DNA from: Hyalella azteca
Taxonomy: Eukaryota > Arthropoda > Malacostraca > Amphipoda > Hyalellidae
Assembly: GCF_000764305.2 (NCBI RefSeq)
Contig: NW_025935151.1
Coordinates: 372,001 to 436,000, forward strand
DNA length: 64,000 nt
Direction: 5' to 3'
Below the pieces are notes generated by a model, which searched no databases, was not told where the DNA came from, and worked only from the letters and a program-made list of their open reading frames with translations. This document shows positions 50,001 to 61,743 of this stretch, in pieces (positions within the stretch are counted from its first letter, which is position 1; each line of letters opens with the position of its first letter). Both the position numbers and the translations under genes were made by a program.

Positions 50001-52861
50001 TGTCACTGAGCGCAAATCAATAGCAAATTAAAATGTCAATTTTAGTTTGCATGGGGTAATCCACGATTAACGATACGATATACGTCAAGTTAACTGCATT
50101 CATATTATTTGCTAACGCATACAGGCACAGGTTCAATTCAGTATATACGTATAGTCTACTTCTACATAGTCTACTCCGTGCGTATAAGATAGTGGTACTC
50201 AACGGACTCAATCCCTAGGAGCTAAACATCAATTGCACACTCGAGAGAATCTCCAAAGTGTCAGATGGCGGGGCTATTCTTTCATAAAAGGCCGCTTATC
50301 GCACGTCAGGCGCAGACATGGACCTCCTATCGTAGAAATGTGAGGAATAGATTACAGGTCTGCCGCCGAAATGGCTTCAAATAAAATAGGGTGAAATGCC
50401 ATATTGGGTATGGATCAAATAATAAATAAGAAATTATTAACAATAAAATTACAATCTTCTCTAAATATTCATCGTGACAGACTTAGCAAGAACAGGATAT
50501 CCCCCGTAGCATCAATTTTTGCTACCGAGCTTTAAATAATTCGAGAATATTTCAATTCTGGGAGTTTAGAACAAGAAGAACTTCCACAATTTCACAGCAA
50601 ATTCTTGGGGAAAATAATCTGAGAAATTAATTAGCTTTAATCTTCAGAATACGAGGAATACATCTCAAGTTTGCCTCAGATTTGACTGCCAGAGAAACTT
50701 TGCAGGTAATGGAGAACTCGTATAGCATCAACTTACTATTAGCTCTACAGCAAGAGGCAAGGCAGGAAATTCAAATTGGAAGCTTCCAAGATAATTAAAC
50801 GCACTTGAAAAATCAGACATCAAACTTCTGAGCAGAAGTTTGATAAGAAATTAATCACTGGAGCTGGAGGACTGACAGCTGCTAGAAGAACTGCCAAAAA
50901 AATTTACAGAAATTTACCGACAGAAAATTAGCGACAGAAAATTACCGACATCTGCAAGCTTTAGAGCTCACTGGTTTCAGTTATCATACTGAGCGATAGC
51001 GCTCGAAGTAATTCAACTCCGAACATAAAATATTCTGCAGATTTTACAACCAAAACGAAGTGCAAACACGATGGCGAAATTTTATGCTAGTTTAGTTTCG
51101 TTTGAATCCTTCATATTGCGATGTTTCTTCAAATTTCGGTCATGTTAAGCTGAAATAAAATTTTGTATCGCAATTATCCGCGGAAAGAAAAGAAGAAATT
51201 TCGAAACGTTGGTCCCTAAGGGAATTCTGAAGCCTGAACGGATCCATAGTAAACTTTAATTGAAATTTTAGAATAATTTAAATAAGACGCGGTAAAAGTC
51301 AAGTCGCAACAAATTTTTAAAACATTTGAGTTACTTTCTTCAACGAAAAAAATCACTACATTTATAAATGGTAAATTGATACCTAGGGGTTATCATAGGA
51401 TTGGAAAATATTTGCTTATAAAATCCTCACCCCACGAAAAAAATACATTAATTACGATGAAAAGAAATTCACACGTTGACGGAATATTCACATAATTATA
51501 AACACCAACTACCGAAATAATTTGTCATATTATCTCGCAATATTAGCCGATGTAAATTCACTGTTGGTTTGCGGCTGGCCAACATATGGTCGCAGGAAAA
51601 GATGTAATTTATAAATAAATGCTGGTTTTAGTTTCAACGCGCTCCAAACATAAGTACACGCGCACTACACATTTTACCTTCATTCGAAATAAAAAAATTC
51701 TAAATCAAAGTTCTCAAATATTGCCTGGTAAACAGACAGGATCTCAGCCAATCACACAGGGAATCTCTAAATTAATGATTAACTGTACAATGTACATGAA
51801 GTTAAGATCCGATAATCAACTCGATATCATCACAGTCAGACGACATTTCACAAATAGATTTTCTAAGTGGTTATTATATCCTAAGGAGTAACGAGTCCCA
51901 AGAAGTGCAGCGCACGAGGAAATGGTTCAGCGAATGCTCAGCCACACTCTCAACAGAGAGATAAAAAATACTGATAAAAAATTAGGCGGGAAGGAGCGAA
52001 GTCCCGAAACCATAGCAAAGATGGATGGCCAGTGGCCACGGTGCGCGTATGTCCTTCGTCGGCGTACAACGAAATGGTGGAAATAAAGAGGCTATTGCAA
52101 CTATCCATCTCTGACTTCGAAAGTATTAAAGGATATAAAATTATTGATAAATATAAAAAAATGTGACGTTGAATGTTCAGTAGAGAGGTAACTTTTCACA
52201 AGTATCGAAAGACTCAACCTCAACTCTTGCGGTGATTGAATAAGAAAGATCAGGAGTCATGGCTCTTAACCCCTCAATGTGTCTGTTGAATAATTGCCAC
52301 AGCCGAATTTGCAAGAGAATAATTGCTGTAAATTTCTAAATACATAGAGTAAGGTGGCAGTAAAATTTGATGCTAATTCGGTTCATACAGGCGTAGCGTT
52401 CAAATTGTACGACTTTAATATTTTGTCGCTCTAAAAATGTTATACAATAATAAATACCGTTTGCCCCCATCTCTTCAGAAGCAGAATACCTCTAAGAGAA
52501 TCGTTAAAGATGGTTTCTAACCTGTAAAATGCTTATAAAAATAAACTAGAATTATGTAACGACACGACTAACTCATACATGGAGTATGATCGTAGCTGCA
52601 ATGTGACTGGGAACGTACGCATCAAAGGCCAAAGCGTCTGTGGCCGGACATCAGAGGGATTTGCTGAGGCTCTGGCAAGATTGCAGCGTTCGTACAAAGT
52701 GGCTAGGAGCAAATTAAATCCCTTACATTTAATACTTTCCTATCAAGCGAGGAACTTCAAGCATGGCTTTAGACATAACCATTGGTTAGTAAGAGGTAAT
52801 ACTCGACCGAGCGACAGTCCTGATCAATTAAATTTAAATGTCATCAGGTATAATAATATAT
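47091..52861. other. Gene-poor block
   Basis: No convincing gene. Small marks: a 22-bp-period duplication of AACACTAACGAAGTCTT at 47742-47780; a GACAGAAAATTA repeat at 50915-50955; a GC-richer patch at 49600-49780. Confidence 0.5.
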
Positions 52862-52884
52862 ATCAGGTATATATATATATATAT
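52862..52884. repeat. AT microsatellite
   Basis: A run of TA dinucleotides follows two copies of ATATCAGGTATA. Confidence 0.9.
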
Positions 52885-52990
52885 GTATGCACTTATTGAG
52901 TCATTTGACAGCGACACAATAAAATAAATGCAATTTCATTGAAACGATTATGGCATATGGTAAACAGTTTATACTACCCACTATGCATCT

Positions 52991-53080
52991 GACGCTGAAT
53001 AAACGTAGAATATATGTTATGACGTTGAATAAACGTAGAATTGACGTTGTGATGTTGAATTTGCGTCGATTATGCGTTTT
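52991..53080. repeat. 30-bp tandem repeat, 3 copies
   Basis: Three 30-base units begin GACGCTGAATAAACGTAG, GACGTTGAATAAACGTAG and GATGTTGAATTTGCGTCG. The plus strand reads a 10-residue LNKRRI-type repeat in a 62-codon frame; no other support for coding was seen. Confidence 0.85.
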
Positions 53081-53349
53081 TCAACATTACTTGCCTAGTG
53101 GGTACATTCTTCTTGATTGCAAGCATTCGATGCATTAAGTTAAATAGATTGGTTTTCTTACTTCAGATTCAGGCCAATTAAAAACCGTGAATGTATTACC
53201 GAATCAAATTAATAAAAAATTATTAAACAGCTTCACGAATATAACCCTTTGTCAACTAATGTTGAGTAGAATAGCATTGACAATGGTAACTAACTTCGGG
53301 TACGAATAGCATTGAGGATAGTTAAAGTATCCAGAAATAAAAGAGTAAA

Positions 53350-53396
53350 ACAAAAGAAGCTCATTGAGAACAAAAGAAGCTCATTGAAAACAAAAG
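53350..53396. repeat. 20-bp direct duplication
   Basis: ACAAAAGAAGCTCATTGA starts at 53350 and 53370; a partial third copy, ACAAAAGCA, follows. Confidence 0.85.
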
Positions 53397-56061
53397 CAGA
53401 CACAGGATATCGCTGAAGGTGATACCATTTCTCGCCAAGTCTGGAATTGCACCGCCAGGTCGAGAAGAGCGGCGCCAAGCTCGCGTGCTGGGCAGCAATA
53501 ACACGCGTTACAATTCTGACGCGCGCAGAAAAGGTTACAAGCGAATGCGTCTAACCAAGTTGTGCGACGCCTGGGAATAGTGCTGGGCGAGGTTCTCTGT
53601 GTAATTCACGGGCCGAAGTCGACACACAAATCATTTTCAGGTAAAACTTCATGTACGGAATGACGCATAGTAACCCGCTGATTTTTGGGTTTTTAGGTGC
53701 GTGAAGAGAAAGTATTAAAGCACTTACGAAGGCGAAACGCGTGGTCAGCTTCGAATAAAAAAATGTACTATTCATTTGAAATGGCCTTAAATTGATTTAA
53801 ATTGTCCCCTCAGTTTCTGTTCGCCCCTCGTCGTTTGTAGAGATCGACGTGGCGAACAAAGCCGCGCCTACCGGGGTAAACTTGACTGATTTCCAGCAAG
53901 CGACAAGGGCAAAATACGACTTAACAGGGCTCATTCATGTGGGTTTTTCCTAACCAAGTCAATCGCAAATTTCCAGATAACAGCAACAGATGGGATGGAT
54001 TTTCATACACAAGATCGGCAAAATTAAGGAAGAGCATTTAAGATTGTGAACATTTGAGGCTTTGCAAAATGTTGTCATTTGGATTGCCTTCTATATCAAA
54101 CGAACGTAAATAAGCTCATGGAGACAATATGACAATTTCTCTAGGTAAAGTTAAATTCGTGTTAAACTGACAATTCACAATTTGAGATTCCAACTTTTCC
54201 ATTATTATAATTCAAAGACTTCTCCCGAGCTATTCCTATGCCCCCATGAAATTATCAGTTCTTGAGGAATTGAGATTTGCTTCCGTATTAGCAATAAGTG
54301 AACATTTTCACCGAGTATTATAATTACATCGAACAATTTGTGAACCTAATTAAGTACATTATGGCCCGAACTGACATCAGACCCACTCAAGGCTTTATCT
54401 GATATAATTATACATGCCTGTCCGGTCACTTGGGATAATTGGGCGCAAAAATGTAAATTAATAACAGAGAATTTTATTATGCCAAGTACTACACCGAACG
54501 GAAATGTTGAAATTTAACACCAACACACTTGTACAGAAATCTTCATAGACACGTTCATAATCTAAACAGCATCTTAATCGATAAAAAATTAGTTTCGGAA
54601 ATAATATTCTTACAAAAATTATTCTTAAAATTAGTTTTTTACACTGTTCGTATTATGGTTTATAATGAGAATATTGTAAGATAACGAAACATTGAGTACT
54701 ATTAATAGGTAGTTGCACAGACACCTGGTCTGGGGGGTGAAATTAAAGTACGGTATGGGGCATTTAAGTATACGCATTTGGAGTTGAATTAACTTCGATA
54801 TAACTACGAAGTGAATACTTATAATGGAGCTCGAAATCTCATATTAAAAAATTATTCACTAGGCTGGGGAAATGTTAAAAGTATGTACTTACCAGTGCAT
54901 AGTATGTTTTTCCAACATGCACGAACATCAAACCGTCATGCTCTGTAACTACCACTCCAGTTTCTCAAGCACTTTGCTGACATATTTTTATTTGTAATTC
55001 AGTAAGATAGTTCAGCAGCGTTCATAAAACCTTGCTTCACTTCACTGCTGAGCCAGCATTAATTCTTTCCACTCGTTTTACTGGTCAGTTGCTACTTGCT
55101 AAACTTTATTGCGAAGATTACAAATTCTCTATACAACTGACATTTCATTCTGCAATACAAAATAAAAAACATTCGGTGAGCTCGACAATGTAGAGATTCT
55201 GGACATTAATCGATGATGTTGAACACCTTCAACAGATGTGCTACCAATTCTGCGTCAATTTAAATTGATTGACTATAAAAGAATCTGAAATTGAGATTTT
55301 CACTCATTACAGAAATAATTTTCATCATTACCAGTTGCATCTTCTAAACGTCGGAAGTTTCGTCAAATTGTCGGGTTTGGTACACTTCAGAGGGAAGACC
55401 TTGCTAGTTGCTACAACTTCAAATATACTGCAAGTTGAACCTTTTACATAGTTCCTACTCCTAGTATCCTAGAATAAGAATTTGTTGAAAGATTCTGTTA
55501 CAAATCTTGACCGTCATGAAAAAACTAATACTATAAAAACAAATGTCACGGAAATATAGGAACAGCAGCAGGATAGAGATGTGAATTTCAACAGTAAGTC
55601 GGGAGTTATCAATTCAATTCTAGGCTATCATAAAATTTGTTTTCACCTAGGCCTAGGGTATGCATATTTTTCCATATTCAAGAAAATAAAAATGCTGTTA
55701 AATTTTAATAAGGTATGTGGTATTCACACATTGAACTTCTGTGCTCCGAAATTTATTTTTCAACACTGTATCTCACTGAGCTGACAGGCTATGTGGAGAG
55801 AAGGCTTGGTTCCGCCGACCAATGTCGCACACCCTCACACGATGAGAGCCACAGAGCAACTGAATCTTCATCTGCCAGTTCTGCCTGTCTGCTCTGAAAC
55901 TCAGAATCTCTCACGTCCGAGTCAGTTGTTGCCAGAAAGCAATTACGAGAAGCGGTTAGAACATCGTTGCCAAGTACCATTTTTTTAATTAATTTCTTGA
56001 AAAGTGAAACGGTAACAATGGATAATTGCTATTACCACATTACCAAAAATATATATATATA
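53397..56061. other. No gene seen
   Basis: AT-rich with a GC-richer patch at 53440-53600. A 63-codon minus-strand frame at 55789-55980 has mixed composition but no splice partner or family signature. Confidence 0.5.
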
Positions 56062-56091
56062 AGGGACACACGTTGTGATACGTGTGTCCCT
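56062..56091. repeat. Perfect 12-bp hairpin
   Basis: AGGGACACACGT (56062-56073), six-base loop, ACGTGTGTCCCT (56080-56091), preceded by an AT dinucleotide run. It could be a structured RNA element, a terminator-like fold or the centre of a small foldback element. No transcript evidence is available from sequence. Confidence 0.8.
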
Positions 56092-56405
56092 AAATTTTCC
56101 ACGAATCTTTCCTTCGTGAATCATTGTTTCCCTGCATAAAATCAAAGAAAAATTGTTCTATCGTTTAATCATCTAAGATCACTTTTTAATTACTCTATTA
56201 CTTTCAAGTGATTCTTACTTCCTTCAGATAATATCACATTACCGTGAAAAACACTAGTGCGCACGTCGGCATGCCTATCAGGTTTTCAACGAATGCTTCC
56301 TTTCCTTGACGGAGTAGTTTTTCCCGCGATAAATTTATGGAAAAATTATTATTGAATTTCTTAATATTGCTATTTAATTAATCAGTTGCCTTTAAGTAAT
56401 TCCTT

Positions 56406-56571
56406 CAGAGACATGGGAGCAAGTGACCGCCATGATCTACCTCAAAGGATCTACTCGCGCAGCTCTGTTTCTAATCCTAATGAAACAGACCGAGAGTTAA
56501 TTGCTAACAATAGGAGGTCTCGCTCAAGTTGCGACGTTTCTCGGCAGTTATTCACACAAACGAATGCTTAG
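56406..56571 (+). CDS. Possible terminal coding exon of an unrecognised gene
   Basis: After a pyrimidine-containing acceptor-like string (taattccttcag) an open frame runs to a TAG at 56569-56571. Its peptide is hydrophilic and of mixed composition (ends RQLFTQTNA), with a GC content visibly above the flanks and no simple repeat. That is unlike most open frames nearby. No partner exon was identified upstream and I recognise no family, so this could be chance or a transposon fragment. Confidence 0.22.
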
Positions 56572-57563
56572 CGGGTAGATTTAGTTATACGAGTATGCAT
56601 TATTTACACGCCGAAAACCAAAGTTATTCTGAAGTAATTAAAATTACAGCTTTAGTATATCATTAGAAGACGAATATTTTCACGCGTAACTAAATGAAAT
56701 TAAGTTCTTACTCGCGCTGACGATTAATACATTTATTGGATTAAAGTTATGTATGTGATTGAGATGAATAATTTTGATTGCATCCTTCCATCACATCTCA
56801 GTAGTTGGAGGACCTGTGCTGTTATAAACTTACTAAAAAAACTTCATTATTTTTACTGAGTCTTACAAAAACATTCTAACATCCATTCCAGAACGGTAAT
56901 TGTTCGGTTGCGAAAGTAGAAACATAATCCTGAAGTCAAAAAGACTAAACTTTTCACGGGAATAAAATTTAGGTTTGCTTAACTACGCTTGGCCTAAAAA
57001 ATTGAATGAAGATTCATTTATACGCGCTCCAGCTGCAGCCAGAAGAAAATAACAATAAACGCAATTTCCAATCCAAAGTTCATGCAACTTATCAAAGAAG
57101 TCAATTTTGAAATTTTGTTTTTACTCATACAAAATTTGTTTCCTTGTATATTAAATAACAAAATAATACACTACTTTACTGGAAATTTTAAATGTTCGAA
57201 TTTAATCGAAATTTAAATTAAAAATGTACTGAAATTTGAGTGCTGCACCCTTACTCTATCGCTTCCACTATAATGCAGTTGTCATTTTCACAACAAAGTA
57301 AATATCTTCTGTAGCACGAAAAAGGCTTCGGAAAACTTAGAGTGTCATTCATTCCTGCCGTAAATTTCACCTCAAGTAAAAGTCTGTTTCCCCGGCCGCA
57401 AGTACGGCGTAAAATATCTGCCGCAATTAGTGCACGATGAACTTTTCTAGGATAAGAAAAGGGCCATCGTGATCGAATTTATTCTTTTACTTGGTCAATT
57501 ACCTGCAGTTATAAACCGCAGCTGTTGATCAAGGCTTGTGTAATACTGCCAAGGATATATGTT

Positions 57564-57581
57564 TATACAAATATTTGTATA
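57564..57581. repeat. 18-bp perfect palindrome
   Basis: TATACAAATATTTGTATA, in an AT-rich stretch. Confidence 0.75.
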
Positions 57582-58580
57582 GATGTGTATAGAAATGATA
57601 ATATATGTAAATATTATTAATAAAAATATTTACTTAAGTAATTTATTTAATTAACATTTAATAATATAATTTGAAAAAACTATAAAAATACTAATAATTT
57701 GAAATATAATCTATATCATTATGGTATTGTGACAGGGTTATTTTCAATAAGATGAATCATCCAATAAAAATTTATACACAATTTTAACATGTTAATATTT
57801 TTCTTCTTTACAATGGAAATAGTTATCACGACTCAATTTAGGGTAAACATATCGGTTTCATACTCATTTAGTTGATAATAATTTTAGGCGAGTTGATTTT
57901 GGTGCACAGAGTTGTTGACTGAGGTTCAAAAATGTTCCACGCAATTCAAGTTCGTCGATCTGAAATATATATACCACGCTCAATTAATTGACTTGCTCAA
58001 TTAACCACATTTCTATTACTGATAAGTTAACGTTCGCTTATTGTTCCTGCGGTATAATACTCGTTTTACTTACCAATTAATCACACTATTCCTTTACTTA
58101 TGTCACAATAATTTAGAGCATCCAAGCTCCTTGGTTGCATGCTTGTTTCTCTGCACTAATTATTATATAACCATGGCATTACTCATACTATTGCTTTGTG
58201 CTTGCAATTTTAATATCAGTAGACAACTTCAAACATTATCATTAGTCTTTCATTGCTTCTGCGCGTATTGCAACGCGGATGCTAGGGAGACACACGAAAG
58301 TCCGAGCAGTAGACGATATATGATGCAACAGCTAAAGATAGCATTCACAAGCACATTATGTGGATGGAAAAACTTAATGATTAACTAGATCCTAAATATT
58401 TAACTCAACGCACGCTTTCCGAGTGCTATAATACACTAAAAAAGGCAGACAATCTCGGTTATTTTATATCAGGGAATCTCATGGTTTTTCTTTGTTTAAT
58501 TCTGGATTGCCAAAGTTCGAGGTATTTGTATTTTCCGTTATTTCTGTGGTTTTGGTGTCCCTTTTTAAGATTTTGTGTTC

Positions 58581-58730
58581 AGATTTTTGGGTCCGTTTGG
58601 CAAGTTGGGGTGATGTTTAGAATCCTGCATTGGGTTCCATTTTATAAATGAGGGTATCATTTTTGGGTTTCGTTTTATAACTTAAGGCGACTTTTCAAAG
58701 TGCTTTTTCTGGGTCGCATTTTCTAAGTTC
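58581..58730. repeat. Degenerate GGGTT-CATTTTATAA repeats
   Basis: Blocks GGGTCCGTTTGGCAAGTTGG, GGGTTCCATTTTATAAATGA, GGGTTTCGTTTTATAACTTA and GGGTCGCATTTTCTAAGTTC recur at irregular 30-50 base steps. Confidence 0.5.
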
Positions 58731-60036
58731 GTCACCGAAGCTCCCCCTTCCTCCTTGCATTGCTATGCCACATGTGCGACGGGTCCTAAATTCTCGCATC
58801 TAAACTGCGTCGGGATTTATCTGCGACGGCGCGATCGTGTTCTTGGTTTGTTGCAGCAACTCTATCACAAAAACTTGATCACAAAAACTCTAACTTATCT
58901 CAATAAAGAATGCGCATTAGCACTCTAGAACTCAAGGGTCTAGCTCGATGACACAAGTTGAAATCGAGTGGAATAGAATTATTGAATGGAATCTAATAAA
59001 GTAATAGTGTGTATGATGGGCATTTCTTTACGTACGTAGAGCATTTTGATATCGTGAAGCGGCGTGAATGATCATTTAGCGGCTGTGCTCATTTAGCATA
59101 TGCTCATGCAAGATTTGAACGGCTTTTTATATTGACTAAAGATTAATGGGAATAATCCAAGCTTACGCATTTGTGAAAGCAACTTTTATCATTGAATAGA
59201 ATGTATGTATATATTGAGATCTGACCATCAAGAAAATATTCATGGTATAATAATTATTGCTTGTATAAGTAAATATTTCAATTAATGTTTTGCGATAATT
59301 AAGGTGACAGCGGAATTGGGAACCAACTTTAGTCTTTAATATAATTCTTGAAAAAAACTCCATAGAGGGAAAAGATGCGATGAACGTTGATTTGGATGTG
59401 ATGTTTGCTGTTGGCATCGTACGAGGAACGTTGTAATCACAATAATGCTTCTGCATTCACAATATCAATGATGTATATTCGGAATATATTTGAATGAATA
59501 CTTAAGAGATTACACACTCACATTGGGCTTCTGAACGACAACAAAATTTGTATTCTTTGAACACTCATAGAAATGGGTAAGATTTAGTCCAAATTTCGGC
59601 ACACTTTTTCCCTTCGTTTTGGCCATCCTGACCAAACTAGAAAAAGCGCATCTGTTCTATCCGCAAGAAATGTGTCACTATTTAGACGATGTGACCCAGT
59701 CATTGTTTGAGTGAAGGTTTAGTTACCGTACACATCTGCTGCGTAATTTGCGTGTGATGTGTTCACGCGATCACTGGATGAGATAACTGCATGAAGTCCG
59801 TGCCTGCCATCTGCTGCCTTCTTTACCTTACAGCACAACTTCATTGTAACTAAAACTAACCGAGATCTCATCAGCAACTGATCTCTTAGTCGGTAGTTTT
59901 ACCTGGAACTGGAGAAAAATATATCTCCTTCAAGCTTTATCTTTAATATGTAAATAGGTATAAAGAGGGTAATGCAGCTTCCTATTAAAATTCCTCGCAA
60001 AATAAATAAACTTTAGTCTCTTATTCTTAACATAAG

Positions 60037-60200
60037 CAACAAGCTTTCTATAATATATTATTATTCCAACAGAATCAACACATATGTTAGCTTGACTCCC
60101 AAACCTTTGGTCTATAAAGCTCAATATATGTATGTATAGAACGACAGCAAACCAACAAGTTTTCTATAATATATTATTAAACGCAACAGATGCATGAACT
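60037..60200. repeat. Direct repeat CAACAAG-TTTCTATAATATATTATTA
   Basis: The core TTTCTATAATATATTATTA occurs at about 60042 and 60162, each followed by CAACAGA and, further on, CTCCCxAACCT. This suggests an old duplication of about 120 bp. Confidence 0.55.
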
Positions 60201-60858
60201 TTCGTTAAATTTGCTCCCTAACCTGTAAGAAAAAACTAACCTGTAAGAAAAAAACAGATATTTACTAAACCACCAAACACTTTTGGACCAACAATCCAGC
60301 GCGCCAGATGCGCAGGTATCCGCTCTCAGTAATGACATCACGGACTCAAGCGACACACAAAGCGTCGATCGCCTGTACCAATACAAGTGTGAGTGAACCT
60401 CTGAATTAGCTTCCTAATTATTGATACACATCTTCGAATCATGTAGTAATTCCCTATTGCTTGTTTATCGTCCATCTGTGAGGCGACCGGTGGTTGCCAC
60501 GAGTGGACCGATGGTCTCACCTTTCATTTCACCCGAAATCGTTGGTTTTAAAGATTTACTTCTGATAGCCAAGCGGCAACTTTAATTTTTTTTGTAACTT
60601 CATTTCCTCCGTTGGTATGAAATTAGCGCCGGAAGGAAATTGTACGGAAATTCCGAGGATTGATTAGCCGTTCTCTAGATTGGCTTGACTCTGGTGTGCA
60701 AGATTTATAACTGTTCTAACATGTAATCCGTGTGCTTTTATCTGTCTTATTTATGATTTATTATATATTTATTATATATATTATATTTATTTATACGGAT
60801 GAGAGTTGGAAATTTTCGATGATAAAATTATTTTTATATGTTAATTAACCTCTCTTAA

Positions 60859-61740
60859 GGGGAGCGTCTAGGGTAAAATTTATCTCGGCTATTTACAAAC
60901 GGATCACTCTGAAACTTGGTACACATATGTAAAATAGAATTCTAAGACATTTTTGTTCGTGTAAATTTTTCGAAAAAAAATGAAAGAAAACGTGAAATTC
61001 TTAGAAAACGGCCAAAAAAAGGGGTACCGTAGAAATCTATCTCCTCCTAGGATTTTCAAGCTACAACATTGAGACACATATCATTTGATGCGTAAAGACC
61101 ATATCTAAAACGCAACACGAGGGTTTTTTAGGATTTCTCATTTTTGTGGGTGTGGGAGCATTTTTCGTAAATTTTTCGAAAATTTTTCGATTTTCCCCCC
61201 CGCCACCCCCCCTTTTGCGGAATAAAATCCAAACTATAACGAAATTAGAAAAACGCCCGTGTTACGTTCTAGATAATTTTGTTGCGCATCGAATGGTATA
61301 TGTCTCATTGTTGTAGCTTAAAAACTCTAGGAGGAGATAGGTTTGCAGTGACAATAAGTTAACTTTTCAGTAGAGCCCGTCAAAGTCCCGCGCGCATCGG
61401 AATAGGCACTCAATGTAGCAAGGATACAAAACTAAACGTTACTGGAGCTTGATTCCAGTCAAAGATGGTGGGAGCGACTGCATGCACACCTCCTCATACG
61501 ACACCAGGCGGGTAACTAAGGTGCACTTCAAGCAGACACTCTATTTAAAGTGCTCGCAGCGAATTTCCTCCCATTCTATTTGTTAAAGAACTACCCCTCC
61601 CTTTCATGATCTGTCGTGAACGCATAAATCAACGTACAGAGATGGTTTTGGTACCGTTGGATAGATCAGAATATCAGCTTTAAGATGAGACTAAAAACCG
61701 GAAAAGCTGAAATCCAAAATTTTACCCTAGACGCTCCCCC
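60859..61740. mobile_element. Foldback MITE, 882 bp, with terminal inverted repeats
   Basis: The left end begins GGGGAGCGTCTAGGGTAA and the right end is its reverse complement with one extra G; the match extends about 23 bases. Both ends are flanked by TAA (60856-60858 and 61741-61743), a probable target-site duplication. Internally, two arms (about 61037-61136 and 61242-61340) are inverted copies over roughly 100 bp; for example CTATCTCCTCCTAG at 61037 faces its complement at 61327, and AAGCTACAAC at 61058 faces its complement at 61310. A C-rich tract lies in the loop (61194-61213). There is no coding capacity. G-rich ends plus a TWA target duplication fit PIF/Harbinger-derived MITEs; TTAA at the left edge leaves piggyBac as a weaker alternative. 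Confidence 0.72.
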
Positions 61741-61743
61741 TAA

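Larger units (their letters stand above)
56572..60858. other. No gene seen apart from the repeats listed
   Basis: Strongly AT-rich in 57540-57900. The 115-codon frame at 58041-58388 shows no recognised motif. Confidence 0.5.
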
